A DNA stretch of 64,000 bases from Candidatus Riflebacteria bacterium HGW-Riflebacteria-1 (GCA_002839445.1 PGYB01000001.1:1-64000), one strand, 5' to 3'; counted from the first letter of the stretch, positions 42,632 through 52,495 are shown. A program made the numbers and translations. The notes: generated by a model from the sequence alone, not told the origin.

Positions 42632-44275
42632 ATGAACAAAAATGATCTTTCTGAATGGTACAATCCGTCTCAGCAAAACACATTACAGGATTCCGAGAAA
42701 CAGCATCTTAAAATACTGGTAATAGAAGATTCAGCGCACGATGCTGAGCTGATTATCAGGAAAGTCAAAAAATCCTTCCAGAACATACATTGGATGCGGG
42801 TCGAAACCGCTGATGAAATGCGGGCGGCCCTTACCAATAATGACTGGCACATTGTTGTTTCTGATTACCGACTGCCTGGTTTTGATGGCATGGCGGCTCT
42901 TGATATTCTGAAACAGCACAATCCGGAAATTCCGTTCATCGTCGTTTCGGGGGCGATAGGCGAAGACACGGCTCTCTCACTGGTAAAGGCAGGTGCCAGC
43001 GATTACCTTTTTAAAGATCATTTAACACGGTTGCCACACGCAATTGAACGCGAACTGCGCGATGCAAGACAGCTGAAAAAACATGAAGGTGACCTGGAAC
43101 AGCTTAATGTTCAGCTCATGCAGGCGCAGAAAATGGAATCAGTCGGCAGACTGGCGGGTGGAGTAGCTCATGATTTCAACAACATGCTCGGAGTAATTCT
43201 CGGACATTCTGAGATGGCAATGGACCTGATAGAAGAGAATCACCCGATTCAGGAAGACCTTCAGCAAATTTTCAACACAGCAAAGCGAGCCGCGAACCTG
43301 ACGAGACAACTGCTGGCTTTTGCACAAAAACAAGTTATCAGTCCACAAATTCTTGATCTTAATGAAACCATCGTCAGTGTGATGAAAATGTTGCAAAGGC
43401 TTGTCGGCGAGAACATTAATATCGTCTGGAAGCCAGAGACCAATCTCTGGAAAACTAAGATAGATCCGGCTCAGATAGATCAGATCCTTGCCAACCTCGC
43501 AGCCAATTCGCGAGACGCCACAACAGGCTCAGGCACAATTACAATCGAAACCCGCAATTTAATGCAAACAGAGAAAGCAGGTCTTGATACCAGACCAGAG
43601 CATATTGCCGAAGATTACATTTTACTCAGTTTTGCTGATACCGGCTGCGGTATGGATCAATCGATCATAGAGCACTTGTTTGAGCCATTTTTCACGACAA
43701 AGGAACAAGGCAAAGGCACTGGACTTGGCCTGTCTACCATATATGGCATTGTAAAACAGAACCATGGCTTCATCTGCGTCGACAGCTCTCCCCAGAATGG
43801 CACAGTTTTCCGCATCTATCTGCCAAGATTCGTGGGCGCAGAAGAGGTTGCGGATGATATTCTGTCGCCAATCCCATGCGGCAACGAAACGATTCTCCTG
43901 GTAGAAGATGAAGAAAGCGTACTCGCGCTAACCCGCCAGATGCTGAAAAAGCAGGGATATAATGTATTGGCTGCACAAACTCCTGAAGAGGCATTGCGGA
44001 TTTTCGAACAAAATCAGGACAACATTCAACTTCTGCTCAGCGACATTATCATGCCATCGATGAATGGCTGTGAACTGGCACAAAAAATAGCAGCAATCCG
44101 CCCGGAAATAAAACTGCTGTTAATGTCTGGGTACACTGCTGATGCTATCAATGAGCGCGTGACCAGAGAAATAAACTTTGCGATCCTGCACAAACCTTTC
44201 ACCATTCGAAACCTGGCCATCAAAGTTCGACAAGCTCTTGAAGACGATAAACAGGGGTCTGCGAAGGGGTCTTGA
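42632..44275 (+). CDS. Hybrid histidine kinase with receiver domains at both ends
   Basis: A 547-residue cytoplasmic two-component protein. N-terminal receiver (about 28-150; ILVIEDSAHDAEL, phospho-Asp in VVSDYRLPGFDG, and KAGASDYLFKDHL), a coiled linker, the HisKA H-box GRLAGGVAHDFNNMLG, the ATPase domain (N box LANLAANSRDA, G boxes DTGCGMD and GKGTGLGLSTIYGIV), then a C-terminal receiver (ILLVEDEESV, LLLSDIIMPSMNG, HKPF). There is no DNA-binding output. ATG 42632 with AGGTTGG upstream is preferred over the frame start at 42575. It lies 64 bases before the HATPase/cNMP protein gene and may act upstream of it. Confidence 0.9.
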   Translation: MNKNDLSEWYNPSQQNTLQDSEKQHLKILVIEDSAHDAELIIRKVKKSFQNIHWMRVETADEMRAALTNNDWHIVVSDYRLPGFDGMAALDILKQHNPEIPFIVVSGAIGEDTALSLVKAGASDYLFKDHLTRLPHAIERELRDARQLKKHEGDLEQLNVQLMQAQKMESVGRLAGGVAHDFNNMLGVILGHSEMAMDLIEENHPIQEDLQQIFNTAKRAANLTRQLLAFAQKQVISPQILDLNETIVSVMKMLQRLVGENINIVWKPETNLWKTKIDPAQIDQILANLAANSRDATTGSGTITIETRNLMQTEKAGLDTRPEHIAEDYILLSFADTGCGMDQSIIEHLFEPFFTTKEQGKGTGLGLSTIYGIVKQNHGFICVDSSPQNGTVFRIYLPRFVGAEEVADDILSPIPCGNETILLVEDEESVLALTRQMLKKQGYNVLAAQTPEEALRIFEQNQDNIQLLLSDIIMPSMNGCELAQKIAAIRPEIKLLLMSGYTADAINERVTREINFAILHKPFTIRNLAIKVRQALEDDKQGSAKGS

Positions 44276-44339
44276 CCCAACCCTGAAAAAGCCTTAACAT
44301 TGGCACCAGGCGCTGATAATTTGGCTTGAGGGGAAAAAT

Positions 44340-45626
44340 ATGAGCAGAGTGCCGATCGTAACTTCTGATAAAGAACAGTATGAAAGCATTGCCAGACTGC
44401 TTGGCGAATATGCCAGCAGTTGTGAGCCAATTCACATCGACAAGGCAAGCCAGGCCTTGGACTACCTGGGCATCGAAATGCCAGAGCTTGTAGTTATCAA
44501 TTTTGCTGACGATAAACTTGACACCGACCTGCTGATGAATGTTATCAAAAGCGATGCCTGGCTATTAAATTCAGGAATTATCGGACTGTGCGAATCTGTG
44601 CGCGCACTGCGCGAATCAGAAAAGCTGCGCAGTACGAACGTCATCGCTTTGCTTGAGGCGTCGCGGCTTGAGCGTCAGCTGCCACAGGTATTCAGCATAA
44701 TCAGTCATAACCGCCACATGCTTTTTCAGCGCGTTATCGGGTCAGACCTCGGCAACATCATCAATTCGTCATTCGAGTTGAAGAACGACCTTATCGAGGT
44801 CAGTTGCTTTACCAACCTGATCTGCAATTATCTCTACAATCTCAATCGGATCGACATCATCAACAAGGAAAAGCTCAGCTTTGTGCTTACCGAAATGCTG
44901 ATAAACGCAATTGAACATGGCAACTGCAACATATCTTATGGCGAAAAGTCGAGCTGGCTGCAAAATGGCGGCGACATGACCGAGTTAATCGACAAACGCT
45001 GCAAAGACGCTACTATAGCTAGTCGCAAGGTGTATCTCGAATACAACATCTATCCAAACCACACGACTTTCAGCATCACCGACGAAGGTGAAGGATTCGA
45101 CTGGCGTAGCCTCAAAAACCCGACCCATGGCGGCGGCACGTTTAGCCTGCATGGTCGTGGCGTGACGCTTTCGCGCGATATGACCAGCAATATGGTCTAT
45201 AATGACAAGGGAAATTCAGTTCGGTTCAGCTTCTACCATCAGGAGGGCGTCAATAATATCACGCCAGTTCTGTTTAAAAATCTGACCACAGCAAAATTTG
45301 AGGCCGGCGATACGGTATTCCGCGAAGGTGAACCCAGTGATTTTCTGTATTACATTACCTGCGGCCGCTATGAAGTCAGTGTGAACGGTGAAGTCATGAC
45401 GGTGCTAACTCATGACGACATCTTTATCGGCGAAATGTCTTTTCTGCTCAACAACCGGCGCAGCGCAACCGTAAAGGCATTGTCTGAAGGCTCGTTGATC
45501 CGCATTTCCAAAAAAGAATTCGTTGCCGGCATCAAGGAAAAGCCTCACTACTCTCTGTTTCTTGCTCGCCTGCTGGCACAACGTATCGAGCGCCTGAACC
45601 AGCACCTCGGGCACCCGCATCCGTAA
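44340..45626 (+). CDS. RsbW-like HATPase protein with C-terminal cyclic-nucleotide-binding domain
   Basis: A 428-residue soluble protein. Residues 1-115 look like a degenerate receiver fold. Residues about 145-300 form a GHKL ATPase domain like anti-sigma kinases (N box LTEMLINAIEHGN, DEGEGFDW, then a glycine-rich THGGGTFSLHGRGVTLSRD). Residues about 315-420 form a cyclic-nucleotide-binding domain; the phosphate-binding cassette GEMSFLLNNRRSATV keeps Glu365 (ribose contact) and Arg374 (phosphate contact), so binding should be possible. This would let cAMP or cGMP control a partner-switching kinase. A receiver-bearing kinase is just upstream. Confidence 0.85.
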   Translation: MSRVPIVTSDKEQYESIARLLGEYASSCEPIHIDKASQALDYLGIEMPELVVINFADDKLDTDLLMNVIKSDAWLLNSGIIGLCESVRALRESEKLRSTNVIALLEASRLERQLPQVFSIISHNRHMLFQRVIGSDLGNIINSSFELKNDLIEVSCFTNLICNYLYNLNRIDIINKEKLSFVLTEMLINAIEHGNCNISYGEKSSWLQNGGDMTELIDKRCKDATIASRKVYLEYNIYPNHTTFSITDEGEGFDWRSLKNPTHGGGTFSLHGRGVTLSRDMTSNMVYNDKGNSVRFSFYHQEGVNNITPVLFKNLTTAKFEAGDTVFREGEPSDFLYYITCGRYEVSVNGEVMTVLTHDDIFIGEMSFLLNNRRSATVKALSEGSLIRISKKEFVAGIKEKPHYSLFLARLLAQRIERLNQHLGHPHP

Positions 45627-45692
45627 GTCCCCCAGAATAAGAGTTGTTTTCGGTTGCAGTTAAAGGCAAAGCAAAACATTTATTTAACTGGC

Positions 45693-45722
45693 TTAAACTA
45701 TTTAAATAATTTGCGGTAATAT
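45693..45722 (+). promoter_or_regulatory. Possible promoter of the SH3/glucosaminidase gene
   Basis: TTAAAC (45693-45698), an 18-base spacer and TAATAT (45717-45722) would start transcription about 22 bases before the ATG at 45751. AAGGAG precedes the ATG. The match is moderate. Confidence 0.35.
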
Positions 45723-45750
45723 TATCAAACGCAAAAAAGGAGATTACTCC

Positions 45751-46746
45751 ATGAACAAATATCTGAAACTGTGCGTTCTCTTTGTTTTTATGTGTTCTAT
45801 TATTGCTATCACCGCGGCTGAGACGCCTTTTAATGAGGGCGAAGTAAAGATCGAAAAATCTGGGCAAAGCGGGCAGACCAGCTCATCAGCCCAGGTCAAA
45901 GACGAGTCGCAAAAGAAGGCTGACGACAAATTTCCGGTGGCCGGAACGGTAGAAACCTCGAACCTGCGACTGCGCGAGTGGCCGTGGGGCAAGGTTACCG
46001 GCATGTTTTCAAGCGGAACAGCTATACAGGTTATCAGTGAAGAAGGTGAATTCTACAAAGTAACCGTTAATGGCCAGACAGGCTACATGCACAAGAACTA
46101 TATCTCGATACCGGGCGCACCGGCATCGGGTGAGGAACCATATTACCCCGGAGACACACGCAACGGCGGCCACCTCGAAAAAGATGACCCGGCGACCAAA
46201 GGCTCGACAAGTGGCTCAACCAGTGGCACAACTGGTGGCAGCACCTCTGCCTCGTCAAAAGAAGCCGAAGCTGCGTTGGCCAACTTCAAGGGCGGCAAGC
46301 TCTCTCCGGCAGAATTCTCCAAACTGTTTGGTCCGGTCGCCCGCGAATCAATGAAAAGAACCGGGGTTCCGGCGTCAGTAACTCTCGCCCAGGCCGCGCT
46401 TGAAACCGGCTGGGGCGGTTCAAGTATCGGTGACGCCAAGAACCTGTTCGGCATCAAGGGCACTGGCCCAGCTGGCACGATCAGAGTTCCGACCAAAGAA
46501 TTCCGCAACGGCCGCATGGTTACCGAATATGCCAACTTCCGCAAATATCACACCTGGGCGCAGTCAATCGAAGACCATGGTAAACTGCTGCAGAATGCCC
46601 GTTATTCACCAGCAATGAAGTATAAGAACAACCCCGACCAGTTTGCCCGCGAAATTCATAAGGCCGGCTACGCTACCGACCCGAACTATTCAAGTAAGCT
46701 CATCGGCATCATGAAGGCCAATAATTTCTACCAGTGGGATAAATAA
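45751..46746 (+). CDS. Exported SH3-domain glucosaminidase
   Basis: A peptidoglycan hydrolase of 331 residues. Signal peptide (1-25, ending ITAAE), a bacterial SH3 domain (about 68-117; AGTVETSNLRLREWPWGKVTGMFSSG and GQTGYMHKNYI in part), a Ser/Gly/Thr linker (about 145-170), then a FlgJ/LytG-type endo-beta-N-acetylglucosaminidase domain with TLAQAALETGWGGSSIGDA (catalytic Glu) and KNLFGIKG, and the YANFRKYHTWAQSIEDH block. It probably cleaves glycan strands in the periplasm. The next gene follows after 19 bases. Confidence 0.9.
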   Translation: MNKYLKLCVLFVFMCSIIAITAAETPFNEGEVKIEKSGQSGQTSSSAQVKDESQKKADDKFPVAGTVETSNLRLREWPWGKVTGMFSSGTAIQVISEEGEFYKVTVNGQTGYMHKNYISIPGAPASGEEPYYPGDTRNGGHLEKDDPATKGSTSGSTSGTTGGSTSASSKEAEAALANFKGGKLSPAEFSKLFGPVARESMKRTGVPASVTLAQAALETGWGGSSIGDAKNLFGIKGTGPAGTIRVPTKEFRNGRMVTEYANFRKYHTWAQSIEDHGKLLQNARYSPAMKYKNNPDQFAREIHKAGYATDPNYSSKLIGIMKANNFYQWDK

Positions 46747-46765
46747 GCCACAAGGAGGCCAGACT

Positions 46766-47386
46766 ATGAAAACCTTTACAGCTCTGTTAACTCTTGCAGT
46801 ATTGGCTTCTGCCACTCTGTTTGCCGGACTCGGAGTCCCGGGCGAAAGCAACCCGCTGCTTGCCAGCGCCGATATCGCCATAAATGCTGTTGCAGGCTAT
46901 ACTGTCGACAAAGTCAAAGACGTCGACGGCGTGCGCATCAAAGTGCGCGACCCACAGGGCAAAGAATTCTGGGTCAGTAATGTTCTCGGCGACCAGGAAA
47001 AGAAGTTCTTCTTTAACGGTCAGAGCAGCAATCTGCTGATTGCCGACCTCAACGCCGATCAGCAACCCGAAATTATCACCGCCGTGTCTTACCCGCCGCA
47101 CAATGGCAGCCTGCACGTGTTTACGCTCGATAAAGATCAGCAGGGCTTTGTGCCAATGCAGTTCAGCAACCCGCAAACGAACAGTTCAAGCGAATTTCTA
47201 GCCAGCGATATGCTTCAGGAAGACGGCCAGGATCTGACCTTTGTTGACAACAACAGAGTGAGAGCCCTTGGCATGCTTTACCCAGAAAACGAAGGGGCCG
47301 AAGCCGTTGCCAGTTTCTTTTTCTACAAACTGTCTGGCGCTGCCTTCACCTTTGATGGCAGCGAACCTGTTCCGGTAGATAACTGA
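46766..47386 (+). CDS. Hypothetical exported protein with FG-GAP-like motif
   Basis: A 206-residue exported protein: signal peptide MKTFTALLTL to SATLFAG (cleavage about residue 20). The middle has LLIADLNADQQPEIITAVSY, which resembles an FG-GAP/VCBS calcium-binding beta-propeller blade, but only one such unit is clear. No family assigned. AAGGAGG precedes the ATG and it lies 19 bases behind the glucosaminidase gene, so they likely form an operon that ends in the hairpin at 47423-47463. Confidence 0.65.
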   Translation: MKTFTALLTLAVLASATLFAGLGVPGESNPLLASADIAINAVAGYTVDKVKDVDGVRIKVRDPQGKEFWVSNVLGDQEKKFFFNGQSSNLLIADLNADQQPEIITAVSYPPHNGSLHVFTLDKDQQGFVPMQFSNPQTNSSSEFLASDMLQEDGQDLTFVDNNRVRALGMLYPENEGAEAVASFFFYKLSGAAFTFDGSEPVPVDN

Positions 47387-47422
47387 CCACTGCAAGCCTC
47401 AGAACCCGGTCAAAAGTTCTGC

Positions 47423-47463
47423 AATACAAACCTGCCCAAAGCTTATTTGGGCAGGTTTGTATT
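47423..47463 (+). terminator. Long bidirectional terminator hairpin
   Basis: Perfect 18-bp stem AATACAAACCTGCCCAAA (47423-47440) / TTTGGGCAGGTTTGTATT (47446-47463) with a 5-base loop GCTTA. AT-rich outer base pairs act as U tracts in both directions. It ends the glucosaminidase operon. Confidence 0.85.
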
Positions 47464-47665
47464 TTAGCCAGACTGGTTTGCGCAAAAAACTGGCATAGTC
47501 TACCGAGGCGGCTTTATAATGCAGAAATTGTACTTTCAGCAAAGTATTCGGCATCAGAAGCGACAGTTGAGTTGCGGCAAAGATACTTTGCTGATCAAGT
47601 TTTCGGGCCAAACTATAAGACATTAAACCGCATTATGCAGAGGAAAGCTCGCATGGGATGGCAAA

Positions 47666-48799
47666 ATGAAAGTTAGAATTGTCGAAGGTTACTGGATTTG
47701 CCCCAAATGCAATACCAGATGCCGCGGAGCGGATCAGGACTGTGATAACTGCGGCGCAGTGCGCACCGCCGATGTAAAATTTCATCTCGACAAAGGCGCT
47801 CCCGCAATAACCGACGCAAAAGAGCTTGAACTGGCCAGGTCAGGTCCTGACTGGATCTGCGGGTTCTGCGGCAACACCTCGCCGGCCGGTGAAAAGAACT
47901 GCACCGGCTGCGGATCTTTGCGCAGCGACGGAACAAAGCGCCAGACCGGCAACAAGCCAGAAACCCCAGACGGTGGCGGGAAAATAGCTAAAGAGGTTTC
48001 CCAAACACCGGCAAAACCTGAGGTGCCGCGCAAACCAATTTCCAGAAACACAAAAATCGGCTGCGGCATGTTTCTGCTGCTGCTGGTTCTCCTGATGATT
48101 GTCGACAGCTTCGAGAAGCCTGGTAAGATCGAAGTAAAGCAGACATTCTGGGAGCGAACAATTGAAAGAGAGCAGTATCAATCTTCACGCTCCAGCGACT
48201 GGCATGACCGGGTGCCGAGCAATGCGATCATCATTTCCAGGTCATCAGAGATAAGAAGATATAACAGCATTCCAGATGGTTACGAAGAGTTTGACGAAGA
48301 CTATACGGTGCGCGTTCAAACCGGCGAACGGGAGGTCGAAGAAACCATCGACCTTGGCAACGGCAGATTCGAGATACGCACCAGGACCGTTCCGGAATAT
48401 GAAAGTGAAACCAGAACGCGAAGAGTGAGAAGGCAAAAATATCGAAAAGAGCCAGTCTTCGACGAAAAGGTCACCTTCGACGTTCTCGACTGGGAGCTGA
48501 TCAGCAGAGTAACGGCAACTGGCTCCAACAGTCTTCCTGAATGGCCAGACACAAAGGCTGTTACACGGGACCCGCCGCAGGAAGGCGACATCAAAGAACG
48601 CAAAAGAAAAGAATATTTTAGTATAAGCGTTCTGGTGCCCGGCGAAACAACGGAATCCAGCTATGACAAGATAGACAGCAAACCGATAACCTGTGAGCAG
48701 TTCATTCAGCTGGAGCCCGGAACAGTCTGGGACGTCACATTTTCAGGTCTGGGCCGACTGGTAAATATCAAAGGACTCAGCGACAAGTCGCTGCAATAG
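47666..48799 (+). CDS. Membrane-anchored protein with two RanBP2-type zinc fingers
   Basis: A 377-residue protein. Two N-terminal zinc fingers have the pattern W-x-C-x2-C-x10-C-x2-C: WICPKCNTRCRGADQDCDNC (about residues 10-29) and WICGFCGNTSPAGEKNCTGC (about 68-87). A single transmembrane helix follows (about 132-150, CGMFLLLLVLLMIVDSF). The C-terminal 225 residues are polar and rich in charged strands, with REVEETIDLGNGRFEIRTR. No enzyme motif was recognised. The protein probably has its zinc fingers in the cytoplasm. The ribosome-binding site is weak (GGGATGG). Confidence 0.75.
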   Translation: MKVRIVEGYWICPKCNTRCRGADQDCDNCGAVRTADVKFHLDKGAPAITDAKELELARSGPDWICGFCGNTSPAGEKNCTGCGSLRSDGTKRQTGNKPETPDGGGKIAKEVSQTPAKPEVPRKPISRNTKIGCGMFLLLLVLLMIVDSFEKPGKIEVKQTFWERTIEREQYQSSRSSDWHDRVPSNAIIISRSSEIRRYNSIPDGYEEFDEDYTVRVQTGEREVEETIDLGNGRFEIRTRTVPEYESETRTRRVRRQKYRKEPVFDEKVTFDVLDWELISRVTATGSNSLPEWPDTKAVTRDPPQEGDIKERKRKEYFSISVLVPGETTESSYDKIDSKPITCEQFIQLEPGTVWDVTFSGLGRLVNIKGLSDKSLQ

Positions 48800-48817
48800 C
48801 AAACCTGCCGGCAACAG

Positions 48818-49807
48818 CTACCGGCGGCGTTGGCTGTAGAAGCGCAGGGCGCCGGGATGTGCGTAGCCTTCTGGGACTCCGTTCATGATCGTATCAATCG
48901 AAACATCATGCGCGCGCGTGTGGATGGTTTTGAGATAATCAAGATTATCAAATATTGTCTGACAAAGATTCGCGGCCAGGTCGTCAGAAAGCCGACTGCT
49001 GCAAACCAGCATTGCCATAAGCGCAACCGTTGTTACCGGTTCGGTCTGACCGGCGTAGGTCTTTGGTGGAAGGTTCAGCGCAGATAGATATGGCAGAGCT
49101 GCGGTGATGCTGGCGGTTTCCGCTGGCGAAAGCGAGATAATTCTTACGGGCTTGCGATGCTGCAGCTCGCTGATCATTTTAGTTGGCGTGCCGGCTATGA
49201 TGATGGCCGCGTCGTAATCTCGGCGTTCCATAGCCTGCAGAGCCTCATCATACGAGATGTAGACCGGCTCAAAGTCATCTACGCCGATTCCGAAAGCCGA
49301 CATCATCGCGAGAGAAGTGATGACGTTGCCGCTGCCGGGGGCGCCGACGATAACCTTGCGGCCACGCAACTGCGAGATGCTCTGAATATCAGAATCTGCC
49401 AGCACCACCAGTTGCACGACCTCGGGGTAAAGCGACATCAGAACGCGCAGCTGCGGGCATGGCCGGCCAGTAAAATTGCCAGTGCCTTTAATTGCCGCCG
49501 CAACAACGTCACTTTGCGCGATCGCCAGGTCGAGCTCGCGGCGCTGCATCAGGTGGATATTCTCAATTGAGCCACTGGTCGAGTGCGACATGACACTGAC
49601 ATGCTCAAGCCTTGTCGACCAGACGTTCGCAAAAGCATTGCCGAGCGGGAAATAGGTGCCGGTTGTAGCGCCGGTGCCCATCGCCAGGAACGTGACGAGG
49701 CGGTCAATCTTGTATACATCGCTGCCAATCTGCTGCGCGCGCGCAGGTGGGAGTGCAACCAGCAAGGCGACAAAGCACAGGACCAATATTTTCAGGGGTT
49801 TGTTCAT
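48818..49807 (-). CDS. TAXI-family TRAP transporter solute-binding protein
   Basis: A 329-residue exported binding protein. Signal peptide (MNKPLKILVL to PPARAQQ). The typical TAXI opening LAMGTGATTGTYFPLGNAFANVW, then LDLAIAQSDVV and GRKVIVGAPGSGNVITS. TAXI proteins usually feed a TRAP permease; none is encoded nearby. The frame opens at 49873, but ATG 49807 overlaps the stop of the upstream diguanylate cyclase gene by ATGA, so translation is coupled. This suggests that it may work as a sensor for the cyclase rather than for transport. Confidence 0.88.
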   Translation of the reverse strand: MNKPLKILVLCFVALLVALPPARAQQIGSDVYKIDRLVTFLAMGTGATTGTYFPLGNAFANVWSTRLEHVSVMSHSTSGSIENIHLMQRRELDLAIAQSDVVAAAIKGTGNFTGRPCPQLRVLMSLYPEVVQLVVLADSDIQSISQLRGRKVIVGAPGSGNVITSLAMMSAFGIGVDDFEPVYISYDEALQAMERRDYDAAIIIAGTPTKMISELQHRKPVRIISLSPAETASITAALPYLSALNLPPKTYAGQTEPVTTVALMAMLVCSSRLSDDLAANLCQTIFDNLDYLKTIHTRAHDVSIDTIMNGVPEGYAHPGALRFYSQRRR

Positions 49808-52029
49808 TTTTCTGACACCACTCCCATTTCGTCTGAGTAAATAGAAGTCTGGTTGCGCCCATGTTTTTTGCATTCATACAGAGCCGTATCAGCTTTGCGA
49901 ATCAGCTCGAGCGGATCATTGCCGTGTCCCGGAAATTCTGCAATACCAAGACTGACAGTGACGTGCAGCGGTTGATCTGAACCGGTAAATGCGTGGTTTT
50001 CGATAGCCGTGCGCAGGCGCTCGGCCACGACAAGCGCACCCTGAGCGTCGGTTTCGGGAAGCAGGGCGATCATCTCTTCGCCGCCGTAGCGTGCCGGCAG
50101 ATCGATATCTTCGCGCAAAGAATTTTTAAACAACACTGCTACCTGTTTGAGCACTTCATCGCCGATCTGGTGGCCATAAGTGTCATTGAATTTTTTAAAA
50201 TGATCGATATCGAAAAACAGAATCGAAAAAATCTTGTGGTAACGGCGGGCGCGCTTGAGTTCTTCGTTGAGCTTGTTTCTGAAATGCCGCACCAGAAAGA
50301 GATCAGTCAGACCATCGGTAATCGCCAGTTTGAACAGCTTGGTGTTATCTAGCACCAGCGCCGCCTGGTTTGCCATGGTTTCCAGCAGGTCGGTATCGCG
50401 CTTTTCGAAGTCGCGCCCATCTTTGCGGTTTACGATGTTGATAACACCGAAGGTAACGTTCTTGACCTTCAGCGGCACGCAGCACAGCTGGCCAACGCGG
50501 TTGCTTTCGCCCTCATACTGCTTAAAATCGGGGTGATTGTCAGGATCGTTTATAGTCAGCATCTGGCCGGTCTGCAATACCTTTCCGGCAATACCTTCAC
50601 CGGGCCTGATGTTGATGTTTCGCTTAAAATCGCTGATCGGAAGAGTCTGGCCGCTGGCTTCATCCCAGATGCGCACGCGCTGCAGTTCAAGCACTTCCTG
50701 ATTGTCGTCGATCAGCATCAGCGAACCACGCTTGGCATTAGCAGCCTCAATCGCCTTATCCATGATAACGTCGAGCAGGCGTTCGAGATCAAGCCCGATT
50801 TCGCCCATGCTGCTGCCAATCTGGTAAAGCAGACCAATTTCGAATACCTTGCGATCAAGCGCGATGTTACTTTGTTCGATTGTCTGCGCACGACTCTGCA
50901 ACTCCTTGTAGGCTACCCGCAGCTCTTCCATTTTGCCGGCCAGGCTGTCGGCCATGAAGTTAAAGTTACTGGCCAGCTGCCCGACTTCATCGGTGTTGCG
51001 CACAGTGATACGCACATCGAATTTGCCGGCGGCGAGTTCGTTGGCGCCGCGAGTAACCTGCAGAATCGGCAGCGCGATGTTCTGCGAGATTATCAAAGCG
51101 ATCACTACCGCGACGATAATTGTGAGGAAAAGTATCCAATAGAGATTGTGCTGAAACGTATTGACGAGCGAATAGACTTCCTGCTGATCCTGGCTCAACA
51201 AGACTTTCCAGCCGAGGCCGACCACGGGCAGAAATGAAGACAGTTGCGCCTGAGCAAGCCCCGGCGCATCAATGGCGAAAACACCGTATTCATTGGCGGA
51301 GATCCTGGTGCTCATCACCTTTACATCGTTGTCTTTAATATTTTCAGGATAGCTCAGCACGAGGCGGTTGTTTTCATCAAGCAGATACACGCGCGTGCTG
51401 CTTCCCACCACGTTTTCAGAAACAATGGTCGCCAGTTGCAGCAGGTTGAGTTCCATGACCAGCAGTGCGTAATTAAAGCCTTTGCGGTCAGTCAGCATTG
51501 CAACGAGCGCGACTGAACTGCGGCCATCGGCGCCAACCGTGCTCAGCAGCAGAAATGGACGATGCTGCAGAAGACCGGCTGCTTCGCCAAAATCTATTTC
51601 GTGCCTGATCGGGTTGCTGTTTGAAACACTGACGATCTGCTCCTGCTCATTGATGATATAGATTTTTTCGAGCGAAAGGTGGCGGCTGTCATGCTCGCGG
51701 ATGAGCGTTTCGAGAGCCTTTGCGTCTTTGTCCAGCGCCGCTTCACTTCTTCGCAGCAGCTGAATTATTTCGAGCTGATGCGCGACAAAACGGTTCAGAT
51801 CTATCGACGCCTTGCGGGCATGCGCGAGCGAGTTGTTTACAATGACGTTCAGCAGGCCATCAGAGGCATTGCGCAGCATGACGTAGCTGATGTAGATCAT
51901 AGGTGTCAGCGTTATCAGAAGAAAGCTGACGATCAGCTTGGTCTTGATGCTGTTAATATATGCGAAAAATCTCTGCTGCCACACTGGTGCAGCGGTGGCA
52001 GTTTGCTCATTCATAATCAGTTTTCTCAT
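49804..52029 (-). CDS. Membrane diguanylate cyclase (Cache-HAMP-GAF-GGDEF)
   Basis: A 741-residue enzyme predicted to make cyclic di-GMP. TM1 (about 29-49), a periplasmic Cache-type sensor region, TM2 (about 300-320), HAMP (ILQVTRGANELAAGKFDVRI), a GAF domain (about 410-555; DLERLLDVIMDKAIEAANAKRGS), and a C-terminal GGDEF domain with signature RYGGEEMIALLPETD. The active-site loop is GGEEM instead of GGDEF/GGEEF, a change at the last position. An Arg-x-x-Asp inhibitory site is not exactly in place. It is followed by a TAXI binding-protein gene with a 4-base overlap. Confidence 0.9.
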   Translation of the reverse strand: MRKLIMNEQTATAAPVWQQRFFAYINSIKTKLIVSFLLITLTPMIYISYVMLRNASDGLLNVIVNNSLAHARKASIDLNRFVAHQLEIIQLLRRSEAALDKDAKALETLIREHDSRHLSLEKIYIINEQEQIVSVSNSNPIRHEIDFGEAAGLLQHRPFLLLSTVGADGRSSVALVAMLTDRKGFNYALLVMELNLLQLATIVSENVVGSSTRVYLLDENNRLVLSYPENIKDNDVKVMSTRISANEYGVFAIDAPGLAQAQLSSFLPVVGLGWKVLLSQDQQEVYSLVNTFQHNLYWILFLTIIVAVVIALIISQNIALPILQVTRGANELAAGKFDVRITVRNTDEVGQLASNFNFMADSLAGKMEELRVAYKELQSRAQTIEQSNIALDRKVFEIGLLYQIGSSMGEIGLDLERLLDVIMDKAIEAANAKRGSLMLIDDNQEVLELQRVRIWDEASGQTLPISDFKRNINIRPGEGIAGKVLQTGQMLTINDPDNHPDFKQYEGESNRVGQLCCVPLKVKNVTFGVINIVNRKDGRDFEKRDTDLLETMANQAALVLDNTKLFKLAITDGLTDLFLVRHFRNKLNEELKRARRYHKIFSILFFDIDHFKKFNDTYGHQIGDEVLKQVAVLFKNSLREDIDLPARYGGEEMIALLPETDAQGALVVAERLRTAIENHAFTGSDQPLHVTVSLGIAEFPGHGNDPLELIRKADTALYECKKHGRNQTSIYSDEMGVVSEK

Positions 52030-52495
52030 TCATATTCTGTATCTTTGCACTTCCCCTGTAAAATCTCAAGCACTATTTTGCTGCTGGAGCTATACCGCGA
52101 CAAGCAGGCGTCGCAATCTGGATTCTGCGACTCCGCCCGAAGGCAGCGCGCAAAATGACAGAAAAGGATGCAACCGTCATGCGAGAAGTCACAGGACCTC
52201 ATAGAATATGAGAATTGTCCGTGCGATCTTACCTCGGGTTAGTCACAATGTAGTCTCTGGGAACTCTATACTGAGAATAGGTTACAAAGTTTACACAAAA
52301 TTAATGTGTATTTGCCAGAATTTTAATACCCCTCTGAAGATTTTTCAGCAAACATCTGAACAGCGGCTTTTAAAATATCGCGAAAAATCTTGCTGACAAA
52401 GCGTTTCACGCTCTTCGAAGAAATTGGCATCGTACTTGCTTACTAAATCCTGGCGCTTGAAAAAATAAGAGTTTTAATAAGTATAGGAGATCATC
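52030..52495. other. Intergenic region with one palindromic repeat
   Basis: A 466-base spacer between divergent genes, holding one copy of the dispersed repeat (52121-52160) and a second half holding AT-rich DNA with likely promoter elements of the Asn/Gly protein (AGGAG at 52484-52488 is its ribosome-binding site). No gene is supported. Confidence 0.5.
52121..52160 (+). repeat. Dispersed palindromic repeat, copy B
   Basis: GATTCTGCGACTCCGCCC starts the element, and CGCAAAATGACA ends it. Arms are 52122-52129 and 52149-52156 with one mismatch; the inner loop is longer than in copy A2. Confidence 0.5.

Noticed and set aside
50533..51237. A 234-codon plus-strand open frame
   Set aside because: Antisense shadow of the diguanylate cyclase gene, which has clear HAMP, GAF and GGDEF motifs.
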